DNA from: Buddleja alternifolia
Taxonomy: Eukaryota; Streptophyta; Magnoliopsida; Lamiales; Scrophulariaceae
Direction of reading: 5' to 3'
NCBI GenBank assembly: GCA_019426215.1
Contig: CM033395.1
Location: 16,606,569 to 16,670,568 of the forward strand
Length of the DNA: 64,000 nucleotides
Below, piece by piece: positions 54,295 to 64,000 of this stretch. Both the position numbers and the translations under genes were made by a program. The notes under the pieces were generated by a model that was not told the origin of the DNA, did not search any database, and saw only the letters and a program-made list of their open reading frames with translations. Each line of letters starts with the position of its first letter. Position 1 is the stretch's first letter.

Positions 54295-54849
54295 CTCTGG
54301 TTAAGAAATCTGCTAAAACGTTGGAATCAGATTTAATAATTTCAATATCGAATTGATATTCGGATAAAAAAGTTTGCCACCTAATTAATCTTTTATATTC
54401 AGGTCTAGGAGGTAAATTATTTTTAATAAAAGCTTTAACCTGTGTATTATCTGTCCTAAGAATAAACTTTTTGGTAATAAGAAATAATAAAACTTTTGAC
54501 AACTTTTTACTACAGCTAAGAATTCCTTTTCGTTTATATGATATCGGCTTTGAGTATCTGTAAAGGTACTAGAACAATATCTACAAAGTATTTCATTTTT
54601 CCCATCTTTTTTCTTTAATATTCCTCCCCAGTATTTTTCTGAAGCATCTGTTTCTAAAATTAAATCATCCTTATCTGCAGGTAATTGTAATCTAGGTAGT
54701 TGAGCACACAGTTGTTTTATTTTTCTTATCTGGTTTTCTAGTGTTTTATCAAAAGATAATATTTTTTCTTTCTTTAATACTTCCTGTAAAGGAGATCGTA
54801 ATTCAACAAGGTTTTTTATAAAATCAGAGGCATAATTAAGTAATCCCAA
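54257..54849 (-). pseudogene. EPRV pol: RT thumb/connection and RNase H, frameshifted
   Basis: Frame 54849-54385 carries the end of RT (FLGLLNYASDFI) and the start of RNase H: ILETDASEKYWGGIL with its catalytic Asp, then INEKEFLAVV with its Glu. A one-base change in an A-rich run near 54475-54490 moves the remainder (ILRTDNTQVKAF, then NVLADFLTRDG) into frame 54502-54257. A further frameshift near 54890 separates it from RT. All catalytic acidic residues of RNase H that I can place are present. Confidence 0.87.
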
Positions 54850-54883
54850 GAATTTTTGAACTTGTTTTTTGTCTTCTAATTTA

Positions 54884-55740
54884 TCAGGAATTTTTTTTTA
54901 ATTTTTCTAAAATATGACTTTGTAATTCTATTCCAGAATTATCTATATTCATTCCTAGAAATTCTATTTTTTCTTGTATTAACTTAGTTTTCTTTTGTGA
55001 TAAAGCTAATCCATTTTTTAGGCATAGATTGCAAAAAATATCTAAATGCACTAAATGTTCTTCTAGATTGTTTGAAGCAATAAGTATATCATCAATATAG
55101 ACAAATAAAAAATCATAATCCTTAAAAATATTATCCATTTTTCTTTGAAATATTTGAGGTGCATTTTTTAATCCAAAAGGCATTACTAACCATTCATAAT
55201 GTCCTTGTGGAGTTGAGAACGCAGTATATTGAATACTGTCAGGATGCATTTTAATCTGCCAAAATCCACTTTTGCAATCAAATTTAGAAAATATTTTCTT
55301 TTCTCTAGTTTGATTAATTAAACTTTCTTTGTGAGGTAGAAAATATCCGTCAAAAATAGTATTATCATTTAATTTTTTATAGTTTATAACCATTCTTGCT
55401 TTTCCTCTTAATATCTCTGCATGGTTTCTAACCATAAATGCTGGTGAGCTATGAGGTGAATTACTTTCTCTTATTAATTTTAAATTTATCAACTCTTTTA
55501 ATTGTATTTTAAATTCATTTTGATCTAATTCATTATATCTCATAGGTTTTATTCTAATAATTTTATCTTTATCTTTCATTTCTAATTTAGCTAAAATCTG
55601 ATTTTTATTCCAAAATTGTAATGGATTTTCAGAATAGCATTTTTCTATCTTAGTTTTTATTTCTTCAATTTTAAGATTTAATGTTTTTAAGTGAATTTGA
55701 TATTCTAGTAAAGGCGTTCCTTTTGGGAAAATTTAACTTT
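54884..55740 (-). pseudogene. EPRV pol: reverse transcriptase
   Basis: The open stretch is 55579-54884 (231 codons); in-frame sequence continues upstream to about 55735 without an ATG. RT blocks are in order: SPHSSPAFMV (about 41-50), ARMVINYKKLND (61-72), FSKFDCKSGFWQIKM (97-111), YEWLVMPFGLKNAP (128-141), VYIDDILIAS (160-169, catalytic YIDD) and EFLGMNID (206-213). It ends at a frameshift in an A run near 54890-54899. This is a caulimovirid/Ty3-type RT, distinct from the copia YVDD in other parts of the window. Another frame break lies near 55728, just inside the right junction. Confidence 0.9.
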
Positions 55741-55785
55741 GTATCCTTCATCACCACGCTGGGCTGTGCGAGGTTTAAAAGAAAA

Positions 55786-56101
55786 CATATATACATAACA
55801 TATGTGTACATATGTAAATATATTATAATTATATAGTAATATTACACACACATATATATATATATAAATAAATAAAAATAAAATAATTACTGTTCATCAT
55901 CTTCCCCAGAAGATGATGAACAGTAATTATATATATATAGAAACACACACACATATACACATAAATACATATATACATAACATATGTATATATATTATAA
56001 TTATATAGTAATATTACATATATATATAAATAAATAAAAATAAAATAACTACTGTTCATCATCTTCCCCAGGAAGACGATGAACAATAATATATATATAT
56101 A
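55786..56101. repeat. Two further copies of the hairpin-bearing tandem repeat
   Basis: Units of about 155-160 bp (CATAACATATGTG..., a TA-rich part, then a hairpin). In the first, ATTACTGTTCATCATCTT pairs with AAGATGATGAACAGTAAT across CCCCAG (55886-55927). In the second the right arm has a C for T change. The viral insert lies between the copy at 48150-48325 and this array, apparently inside one unit. Confidence 0.8.
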
Positions 56102-56337
56102 CGGTTTATTGCAATTTAGCTCCCTGTAAAATTCGTATATAGCAAAAAAACTCCCTGTGAAAAAACCCTAGGCAATTTAGCTCCCTATGTTTTTCGGAAT
56201 GAAGCAAAAAAACTCCCCACGCGGCCCACGCGCCAAAACTGAGACTTTGCATGCTGTTTTTGTTGTTTATAGTCCATTTTGCTCTTTTTATTTGCTATTA
56301 AAAGTCTTAATTACCTTATATTTGGTCTCCCTTATAT

Positions 56338-57056
56338 TTGAATACAAAACTGCTTTGTTCTAGACGTCTCCTGATTATGTGCGATATATGCTTGGATAGC
56401 CCTATGTGTCTAGTTTCATGGGAAGAAAACGGTTCACGAATCCGAGCTTTCAACAATGAGTTATGAATTTTCTCTTAAAGACGCGTACAACTATCTGCAC
56501 AGCCGACATATTTTTAGCTAGCTTTGAATACAAAACTATTTTGTTCTAGATGTCTCCTGATTGTGTGAGATATATTCTTGGATAGCCCTATGTGTCTAGT
56601 TTTATGGGAAGAAAACGTTTTACAAATTCGAGCTTTCAACAATAAGTTATGAATTTTCTCGTGAAGACGCGCACAGCTATCTGCACAGCCGACATATTTT
56701 TAGCTAGATTTGAATACAAAACTGCTTTGTTCTAAATGTCTCCTGATTATGTCCGATATATTTATGGATAGCCCTATGTGTCTAATTTCATGGGAAAAAA
56801 ACGGTTCATGAATCCAAGCTTTCGACAATGAGTTATGAATTTTCTCGTGAAGATGCGCACAGCTATCTGCACAGATGACATATTTTTAGCTAGTTTTGAA
56901 TACAAAACTGTTTTGTTCTAGATGTCTCCTGATTATGTGTGATATATGCTTGGATAGCCCTGTGTGTCTAGTTTCATGGGAAGAAAACGGTTCATGAATC
57001 CGAGCTTTCAACAATGAGTTATGAATTTTCTCATGAAGACGCGCACAGCTGGGAGG
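56338..57056. repeat. 186-bp tandem repeat, about 3.9 units
   Basis: TTTGAATACAAAACTG recurs at about 56338, 56523, 56709 and 56895, each followed by GTCTCCTGATTATG, GATAGCCCTATGTGTCTA, GAGCTTTCAACAATGAG-type blocks and GCACAGC. Units are about 90% alike by eye. The last is truncated at 57050 by GGGAGGTAGTGTGC. Confidence 0.88.
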
Positions 57057-57175
57057 TAGTGTGCTTCATTCCGAAAAACTTTAAAGTGTAAAATCTGCGG
57101 GGAGGCACTGTGCTTCATTCCGAAAAACTTTAAAGTGTAAAATCTGCGGGGAGGCAGTGTGCTTCATTCCAAAAA
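57054..57175. repeat. 56-bp tandem repeat, about 2.2 units
   Basis: GTGTGCTTCATTCCGAAAAAC, then TTTAAAGTGTAAAATCTGC and GGGGAGGCA, repeats at about 57060, 57109 and 57157. The last copy merges into the right terminal repeat of the element. Confidence 0.8.
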
Positions 57176-57264
57176 ACATAGGGAGCTAAATTGCCTATTG
57201 TTTTTTCGCAGGGAGTTTTTTTGCTATATACGAATTTCACAGGGAGCTAAATTGCAATAAACCC

Positions 57265-57602
57265 TATATATATATAGACACACACATATACACGCAGGCG
57301 CACACACACACACATATACACATAAGTACATTTATACATAACATATGTGTACATATGTATATATATTATAATTATATAGTAATATTACATATATATAAAT
57401 AAATAAAAATAAAACAATTACTGTTCATCATCTTCCCCAGGAAGACGATGAACAGTAATTATATATATAATATATATTATATATATTCAAATATGGACCA
57501 TTGAATTTTTTTTTGATTTTTTGATTTTTTTTTAAGTTTATTTATGATGTCAGCAAGAAAATCCCCAAATTGAGAAATTTTCCGGTGAAATTACAGGTCA
57601 CG
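57265..57602. repeat. Fourth hairpin-repeat copy and inner edge of the 10-kb element
   Basis: CA/TA satellite, then one more ATGTGTACATATG... unit with the CTGTTCATCATCTT hairpin (57420-57458), then T-rich sequence leading to the right inverted repeat. Confidence 0.75.
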
Positions 57603-57766
57603 TGCGTGTCACATGGGAATTTCCAGCGCCACATCAGCAATTTTCGGCGATATGTACTGAAATTGCCAATTTTTTGCCCTATAGTGTACCGAAATTGCTA
57701 CCCCCCATATTAATGTACCAAAAAAATGTGCAGGGTACATTACTGTACCAAAAATGCAATTTTTCC
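57603..57766 (-). repeat. Right terminal inverted repeat of the 10-kb element
   Basis: Inverted match to 47708-47880; ends GCAATTTTTCC at 57766, followed by the TTTACCTGAC duplication. Confidence 0.8.
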
Positions 57767-57776
57767 TTTACCTGAC

Positions 57777-58012
57777 CGATCGACAAACCCGACCGAAAGT
57801 TTTTATTTAAGAGCCACATCAACGGGAATTAGAATTGAGATATATGATTTAAGAGCCCATATGACATGCCCTTGTTTTACTTCGCATGTAAACAAAAAAA
57901 ATAAAATAAGACATGTCGTAATGGGTTCTTGTCAACATATATGATTTTGAGATAACATAACTATTATACATTTTTAGCACGTGTTTATTTATTTAGTACC
58001 TGAATATCTCTG
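57777..58012. other. Intergenic, no gene seen
   Basis: A short open frame at 57726-57944 starts inside the transposon terminus and has no domain. Confidence 0.5.
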
Positions 58013-58573
58013 TTAGTAAAAACTCGTATTATACCCGTGTACATACATATGTATAATTGAAAAATACTCTCGTTTTTCGTATGCATTCTGAACGTAATGA
58101 ATAATACTCGTACGTTTGAGTTGAACCGTTTAATACATATACTTTACGTATCTCGTATAATACTCGACGAATAATACTTTAATTTTGACGAAAAATATTT
58201 TTTTTAATTTAAAATTTAAAAATTGTTATTAATTTTTATAAATACTAATTGAGTATTATACAATTAAAAACTCTAAACATTAATAATTTATCAAAATATT
58301 AATTATTGTCAATTACTGGCTCATATAAAATATTATTTATATAAATTAAAAACAAGTACAAGAGATAAATCTTACAAATTTATATAGAACTAAGCAATAT
58401 TTTTACTCCTGAATGATTAGTTTATATCCGTATTATACTCGTACGTCTACGAATTCGTTTATTTCCCGTTCCCGTACTTTTTAGCCAAATTTTTCACCGT
58501 AACTTTTAATAAAATTTCGTAATATACACGTACGTATTAAATGACGAACTTTTTCAGTCCCGTATTTTACTAA
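58013..58573. mobile_element. Candidate non-autonomous TIR element
   Basis: Left TTAGTAAAAACTCGTATTAT and right CCCGTATTTTACTAA are inverted. The interior is dense in TCGTA / TACGA words (CTCGTACG, GTATTATACTCG) on both strands. No clear target duplication, so the superfamily is unknown. Confidence 0.45.
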
Positions 58574-58656
58574 CTATGCTGAATATAACTTTCCATGGCT
58601 TTGATACACGTATCAGTCTTACAATAAATGTAAGTTGTCCACTGAAATCTAATTAA

Positions 58657-58855
58657 ATTTACCCAAAACCTGTTGATCGAGTGGTATGCACCTCCCACTT
58701 TATGTGAGAGATCCTGGATTCGAATCCAAGCTGCCACAAGTTATGGCTCACCCCTCTTTTATGGAGTTAAATAGAGTCTTTATAATTCAAAATTATAACT
58801 ATCAACTCGGGTTTATCAGGTTAGATAGGTAGGGTATCCCTTCCTCTTGAATTAA
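58657..58855 (+). mobile_element. tRNA-derived SINE
   Basis: About 199 bp with GTTGATCGAGTGGTATGCAC (A-box-like, 58670) and GGATTCGAATCC (B box, about 58714-58725), the internal RNA polymerase III promoter. Flanked by a perfect 13-bp direct repeat GAAATCTAATTAA (58644-58656 and 58856-58868). The body beyond the B box is unrelated to tRNA. It is not a tRNA gene: no cloverleaf can be completed. Confidence 0.85.
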
Positions 58856-58942
58856 GAAATCTAATTAACTCTACTATTCATAAATTTAATTAACATGAAT
58901 TAAGAAATCTAATTAACTCTACTATTCATAAATTTAATTGTT
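58849..58942. repeat. 48-bp tandem duplication next to the SINE
   Basis: GAATTAAGAAATCTAATTAA, then CTCTACTATTCATAAATTTA, occurs twice in tandem (from 58850 and from 58898). The unit includes the SINE's right target duplication, so GAAATCTAATTAA is now present three times. Confidence 0.85.
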
Positions 58943-59871
58943 AATTAGTTGATTACAATCTTAAATTGAGTCTATAATGCAGAAACAAGTATATAATTAG
59001 TAACAGAATTGATAATATCATAATTTGATTTGTTTTCTCATTGGAAAGCTATTGTATATTATTACTGATTGTTTTACCGGTACTATTATCAAATGTATTT
59101 TTTGTATAAAGGTCTGATGAAGGAAAAATTCGTCAGTCAATGAATATCACGTGATTAATCATGTGGAGTCATGGAACCGATCTAACACACGACAAACTAG
59201 ATTGGAGGTTAATAAATGTATAGATTGCACTCGCCTTTAGTGAGCTGCCTACGTACCCGATGAATAAGGATCAAGTCTGTTCGTAGTTCTTTTATGGGAT
59301 TACTCTCAATAGCCAGTGAATTTTTACTTAGTGGGTAGATAATGAGTCTTCATAAATTCTTCTAAGGTATTTATATGGAGCTAAGCGATGGGCTACGGGC
59401 TGTGGGCTCCAATTGAGTAGTAGCCCACCAGACCTATTATTATAACAATCACTTAGCCTTTAGACTACCAAAGTAGCTCAATTAGCGTTACAACCTTAAT
59501 AATTCAACATGCCTTAATTACCAATGGGTCATTAGCCTCCTGGGCTTGACTTGATATTTTACCCATGACCCGGCGGGCGGCGTCCCGGTTTGATCAGGGG
59601 ATTAATTACTGTATTGCCTTTATATATTTTCGGCGCACATCGAGGTCCATGCGATATAGATTTTTTAATTATCTTTTTTCTTTAAGCCTAGCTTGGCTCA
59701 ACTCGTCCCAGGCTTGAGTCGAGCATTTGGTCAGGTTCAATTTGGGCGGCCCGTGTTACGGGTAAATCCTTTTGCCTAAATTCATGCATTGATTATGGGT
59801 GACAACTCGAGGCTCTGATTTGCATGTTAGAGCCAAAGTTTTTGGTCATTAAATGTATAGGGAGTTAAGTA
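58943..59871. other. Intergenic DNA, no gene seen
   Basis: No supported frame. GC-richer patches near 59376-59600 and 59690-59760 (GATGGGCTACGGGCTG, GGCGGGCGGCGTCCC) may be decayed transposon sequence; no ends found. Confidence 0.45.
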
Positions 59872-60718
59872 TAGGGAGTTGATAAAGTCATTCCACATTT
59901 TGTTAAATACACTCTATATTCTTTTTAAATTAACTAAGTTTGACTATAATGCTCATCAATGCATCATATACAATTCTTATTAATATTAAAAGGTGAACTG
60001 AAATATTCTCTTTTAAATAAACTTTGAAGAATATTTTTAATTATTTTGTGGAAAATAATACCAAATAGCATTGCATTTTTCCTCAAGCATCTTTTTGAAA
60101 AAAAAATATATATATTTTTTTCATCAATGCAATAAGACTAATCATCTTACATGGATATTCAAACTCTAATATAATATTATCAAACTCGTTAAATGATATG
60201 TGTTGTTCATTTCCTCATAGCAAATATTGTTATTTTTTTTAATATTGAAAATTAATATAACATCAAAAGCCTAAATACTACCAAAAAAGTAAAAATAAAT
60301 ATCAGATCATATTACACTGAGTTAGTATGGGTGAACTCAGTATGTCCACCAAGAATAATATCTAATACTATTTTTATTAAATTTAATGAAAAAATAATCA
60401 TCAATTTTAATGAAAATAAAATAACATTTATCCTAATTTGCTTCAAAATAAATAAGTAAAAGTTTTAGTCATATCTATGAACTTTTTTTTTTACTTCTTA
60501 CTTATAGTAGTTATCCGTCACTTTTAAATTCTAAAATCATGAGTAAATTTTAAATACTTATTCTAGATTTAATTACAAAAGTGGTATAAAACTAATTTGT
60601 CAAAGAAAATGATAAGAATTACTTTAATAGACTAAAGGGCATTTGTGTCTATGTGGTAAAATTTAAATAAAAGTGGAATATCTCTAACAAAATGTGGAGT
60701 GTCTTTATCAATTTCCAA
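59872..60718. mobile_element. Candidate TIR element (about 850 bp)
   Basis: Left GGGAGTTGATAAAGTCATTC, then CACATTTTGTTA; right TAACAAAATGTGGAGTGTCT, then TTATCAATTTCC. These are complementary over about 32 bp with few mismatches. AT-rich interior, no coding. Target duplication not clear. Confidence 0.6.
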
Positions 60719-61427
60719 TTTGTATATCTTGTCCGTCATTATTTGATTAATTTATAAATGTTCTCAACTTAAGTGATTGACATCTATGAAAAGTCAATTT
60801 TCCAAAAGGCCTTTTGTTAGATAATGGCATCGATTGGCAACACTCTGTTTTTCGTTTTATCTTAAAAAACAGTCATATACCCCTCAATCAATTACATAAT
60901 ATATTGACTACAAATGTTGTATAAAATAAATTTGATTACTTAATCATGTTCATTCATATATAAACAAGTACTTATTATGTATTTTAGCGTATTATTTCGT
61001 AGGAATTTAGAGTTCGATTGGTGTAAATTTCAAACCGCATCAAAACTAATAAGTAAAAAAGTTAAAGAACATTGAATCGCAAAGCAAGGATGTCAAAACC
61101 CCTTTTGTTATTCGTCCACAGTTAGGGTACATTAAAGTACTTAATGACTACAATAAATGTCAAAACCTCAATTAACGACAGATAATCACTACACTAATGA
61201 GAGATAGAGGAGTGCACAAGAGTAAATGAAATGGATTTTGACATTATTCAATTCCTAATCAATTTGAGGTAGATTTTTTTTTCTAGGTCTACTTTTTCTT
61301 CTTTGAACCGGCGGACTTTTACTTCATTGAACCTGACGCCTCGCTGGAGACACCACAATTGGCACAGGCAGCAGCACCGGCGACATACAAAAAATTAATA
61401 AAATCTTTATTCTAAAGAGAATACATC

Positions 61428-61472
<45 letters not shown>

Positions 61473-61667
61473 TATTATAAAAGTGCGAATGTTAGAAGAT
61501 GATTTACATTTCTTAACTTTTTTGTAGAGACTTAAATATTCTTATGTGAATATTGTGCTAGGGAAAAGAGTGAGGTTCATTAAATGAATAATTTAATGAT
61601 AATAACTTAAAAATTCACTTAATCTAGACCTTATTAAAAGAAAAATTAATGCGTTCAATGTATATAC
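60719..61667. other. Intergenic DNA with an (AAT)n microsatellite
   Basis: (AAT)n at about 61431-61471. No supported frame. Confidence 0.5.
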
Positions 61668-63245
61668 CACTCTAATAAATGAGTTATTTTGTTCATTGAT
61701 TCATAGGTAGTATCTAATTTATTTTTATTGGGTATTTTATTTAGTATTTTTGTGAAAAATGATAAATGTATTTTTTACATGATAGTAGGTAGTTTTATAA
61801 ATTAACACACATATTTCCTATAATAAATAATTTCCACTTGTTTTAGTTAGAAATATTAGTGAACTTTAAATAAATTATATGATTGTTGCGAATTTCATAA
61901 TATAAGAAAATTTTAAAAACAAAATTCAAAGAAGAAAAATATTGGATTGTTGGTCCACTTTATTTATTTTTTAATTCATTGATTTTTAAATTCCATAAAA
62001 ACTTTGATTATCAAATGACGAATTTCATTTCGTATAACGTAGTAGAGATATACAAGAACATAAGAAAATAAATATTTGAATTGAAAAATATCTCATAATT
62101 ATAAGAGTTCACAACTAACACATAACTGAAATAAAGAAGAAATTATATGAATAGAATTTTTTTAGCTCCATATGCCGGGAATTTCACTCTAATAAGTGAA
62201 TTATTTTGTTCATGTACATATTCATAGGTACTATATATCTAATTTATTTTTATTTGATATTTTATTTAGTATTTTTATAAAAATGATTAAAAAAAATTAC
62301 ATGGTAGTAAGTAATTTTCTAAATTACCACATATTTTCTACAATAAATAATTTTTATTTATTTAATTAGAAATATTAGATTCTTAAGCGAACCGAAAATG
62401 AATTATATGACATGTTATAGATTTTGTTGCGAATTCCATAACATAAAAAGATTTAAAAATAAAATTTGATGAAGGAAAATATTGGATTGTTGGTCCACTT
62501 TATTATTTTATTTTTTTATTCATTAATTTTAAATTTCCATTAAAAAATTTAGTAAGCAAATGGTGAATTTCATTTAGTATACGACTGTAGAGACAAAACC
62601 ATAAGATAATACATATTTAAATTATAAGATATTTTAAAATTATAAGAGCTCACAGTTAACACATAATTGAAATAAAGAAGAAAGCATGAAGAGAAAGAAT
62701 TTAGATCCATATGTCTCTTGCAAAAATAAATAAAAGGGAATTTCAATTAGAATAAAAGAAGAATTACCGTGGTTCGTTATATATAGTACTCTAATAAGTG
62801 AGTTACTTTTTCCTTGTATATATTCATTATTAATATGTATCTAAATTTCTTTGTTGAGTATATTATAGTATTTTCGCAAAAATGATAAATATAACTTTAC
62901 ATGGTAGTAAGTATTTTTCTATATTTCACTACACATTTTCAGTAAATAAATAAATTGTATTAGTTTAATTAGCAACATTAGACTCTTAAATGAGTTATAT
63001 GACATGTTATAGATTTCAATGTGTATTCCACATTAATTCCATAACATAAGAAAATATAAAATTATATTAGGAAGGAAAAGAGAGTGGGTTGTCAGTACGA
63101 GATATGTTGTTTTTCATTTTCTTAGTTCATTGATTTCAAGTTTCTATTAAAAGATTTAGTTAGAAAATGGCTAATTTCATTTGATACATAACCACGATAG
63201 TACAAAAAAGAGAATTAATAATAGGCTGATGATACTGCCAGAGCA
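61668..63245. repeat. Three-copy tandem repeat (about 450-600 bp units)
   Basis: Units start at about 61668, 62185 and 62787 with ACTCTAATAARTGARTTA. They share in order ATTCATAGGTA, TTACATGGTAGTAAGT, AATATTGGATTGTTGGTCCA (units 1 and 2), TTCATTGATTT and AATTTCATTT. Divergence is substantial and unit 3 is the most diverged. No open frame is conserved among them, so it is probably non-coding. Confidence 0.8.
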
Positions 63246-63838
63246 AAAGAGGGGAAATCGACACATTTGCCCCTACATTAATATGGAAAAGTAAATACCA
63301 TCTCTTCCTCTTCCTTTTACCTGTTGGACACAACACGAGAATGATATTTGGTGGCTCTAAGAGTTGGCCACACGAAATGTATTAACACAATAAAATATAT
63401 ATACATATATATACAATTATAAATATAAATATATTTTGATAGATCCCACAAACATTTTTACATTGTTTATGGCTGATATTTCCCGAAAATTGAACTATCG
63501 AGAGCTACCAAATATAACGAGAATCCATGTTTGTCTTCCTTTATCATGCTCCCACCCAGAAGTCAAAAATTTCACTCAATTAAAAAAATCATTTGCTAAC
63601 TTTCATTCTGGTCTATCTCATTTTCTCACTCCGAAAGTTTTTTGGGGAATTTGCAGCAGATATGAGATATAATCAACTGCGGTGGAAAAAGAATAAGTGG
63701 ATTGAACAAGAAAATCAGGAGGTTTTGGGGGATTAGTGACAGAAAACATTTTTGCATTCAGGGTTGTCATTCTTCTTTTTCAGATTTGCTTCATGGTGTA
63801 ATTTCTACTGGGATCCTCCGAATTATTTTTGCCCATAC

Positions 63839-63873
<35 letters not shown>

Positions 63874-64000
63874 CTATATATATACCTTCAGCATCTCTTC
63901 ATTACTTTCATATTTCCCCCCTTCAATGGATAATGACTTCCATGGATAATGTCCTGCAAAATTCGCTTATGCGCATTTGAAATGGGAACTGGGTTTAAGT
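63246..64000. other. Window end; no gene established
   Basis: Open frames at 63436-63672 and 63702-63980 have no recognisable domain, and the second runs through a (CA)n tract (63840-63871). The stretch could be the 5' flank or UTR of a gene beyond the window, but nothing here proves that. Confidence 0.4.

Larger units (their letters stand above)
48336..55785 (-). mobile_element. Endogenous pararetrovirus (Caulimoviridae), near full-length, decayed
   Basis: About 7.45 kb of viral sequence on the minus strand, without LTRs or integrase, as expected of caulimovirids. Read from 55785 down: RT, RNase H, ORF of unknown function, promoter and long leader, tRNA-Met site, small ORFs, capsid, movement protein plus protease-like domain, second protease-like domain ending at the left junction. 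The two junctions fall in the pol ORF between protease and RT, so a circular genome was opened there. Gene order (capsid before movement protein, then pol, then last ORF) resembles cavemo-/solendoviruses; genus not resolved. Frameshifts in RT and RNase H and a stop in the capsid mean this copy cannot encode a complete set. Confidence 0.9.
56102..57264. mobile_element. TIR element with internal 186-bp tandem repeats
   Basis: 1163 bp. Left GGTTTATTGCAATTTAGCTC and right GAGCTAAATTGCAATAAACC are terminal inverted repeats that stay complementary for about 115 bp. It is inserted in a TA-rich satellite, so the duplication (TATATATATA on both sides) is suggestive only. The interior holds nearly four tandem 186-bp units and two to three 56-bp units. 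No transposase. Mutator-like by arm length and probable 9-bp duplication. Confidence 0.85.
47708..57766. mobile_element. Mutator-like TIR element carrying a pararetrovirus and another TIR element
   Basis: Terminal inverted repeats of about 170 bp (left GGAAAAATTGCATTTTTTGT..., right ...AAAATGCAATTTTTCC) extend through matching CAATTTTCGGCGATATGTA / TACATATCGCCGAAAATTG blocks. Flanks TTTACATGAC (47698-47707) and TTTACCTGAC (57767-57776) form a 9-10-bp duplication with one mismatch. Without the viral insert (about 7.45 kb) and the TIR element at 56102-57264 (1.16 kb), about 1.45 kb remains, mostly dinucleotide satellite and hairpin repeats, with no transposase. It is therefore a non-autonomous Mutator-like element that became a host for other insertions. 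Confidence 0.82.

Noticed and set aside
56338..57056. CRISPR-like repeat array
   Set aside because: The 186-bp units are contiguous with no spacers, and the genome is eukaryotic; these are tandem repeats in a transposon.
47708..57766. LTR retrotransposon spanning the whole region
   Set aside because: The terminal repeats are inverted, not direct. The RT inside is caulimovirid-type and no integrase is present.
58660..58740. Possible tRNA gene
   Set aside because: A and B boxes are present, but no cloverleaf or acceptor stem can be completed, and a 13-bp target duplication shows it is a SINE.
63702..63980. Possible first exon of a gene at the window end
   Set aside because: The frame runs through a (CA)n microsatellite and has no recognisable domain, signal peptide or splice context that I could defend.

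Overview
The window looks like nuclear DNA of a flowering plant, probably a eudicot. It is AT-rich, its genes have introns, and it holds layered plant transposons, a SINE, a Helitron end and an endogenous caulimovirid. The species cannot be read from the sequence. All calls come from reading the sequence and the conceptual translations; no search was run.

Region by region. (1) 1-19,564 is a nest of two Ty1/copia elements of the Sirevirus type (copia elements with a long third, 'envelope-like', ORF). An older, 5'-truncated minus-strand element (3' LTR from 660 leftwards, env-like region 940-2188 and 15508-15600, pol and gag end 15885-19564) is split by a plus-strand Sirevirus at 2189-15502. 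That insert has 1534-bp LTRs, a tRNA-Met primer site and broken gag, pol and env-like regions, and a palindromic Mutator-type MITE lies in its leader. (2) 21252-26238 is a younger copia element: 451-bp LTRs with about 10 differences, a perfect 5-bp target duplication, a damaged gag-protease region, and an intact 827-codon integrase-RT-RNase H frame. (3) 26300-26967 is a LINE 3' remnant. (4) 27360-34440 carries two tandemly duplicated minus-strand agenet (plant Tudor-like) genes, 27782-28294 and 32365-32868, inside a segmental duplication. Each copy has its own private small DNA transposon.

(5) 35900-47150 (minus) is the one large host gene. It encodes the TFIIIB subunit B'' (BDP1) of RNA polymerase III. 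I resolved 14 coding exons with consistent phases (2133 nt, 710 aa), a non-coding first exon and a 5.9-kb first intron that holds a Helitron 3' end and a 782-bp hAT element. (6) 47708-57766 is a transposon with about 170-bp terminal inverted repeats and an almost perfect 9-10-bp target duplication. Nested in its satellite-like interior are a near full-length endogenous pararetrovirus (about 48336-55785, minus strand) and a second TIR element (56102-57264) with 186-bp tandem repeats. (7) 57777-64000 is gene-poor: a SINE with a 13-bp target duplication, two candidate TIR elements, microsatellites and a three-copy tandem repeat of roughly 520-600 bp.

How the genes relate. BDP1 and the two agenet genes are the only host genes I can support, and all three are on the minus strand. 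Almost everything else is mobile DNA. The viral copy lies upstream of BDP1 in the same orientation. Its order, read on the minus strand from the RT end, is RT, RNase H, unknown ORF, leader and promoter, small ORFs, capsid, movement protein with a C-terminal protease-like domain, and a second protease-like domain. That order resembles cavemo-/solendovirus-type genomes. The copy carries several frameshifts and a nonsense codon.
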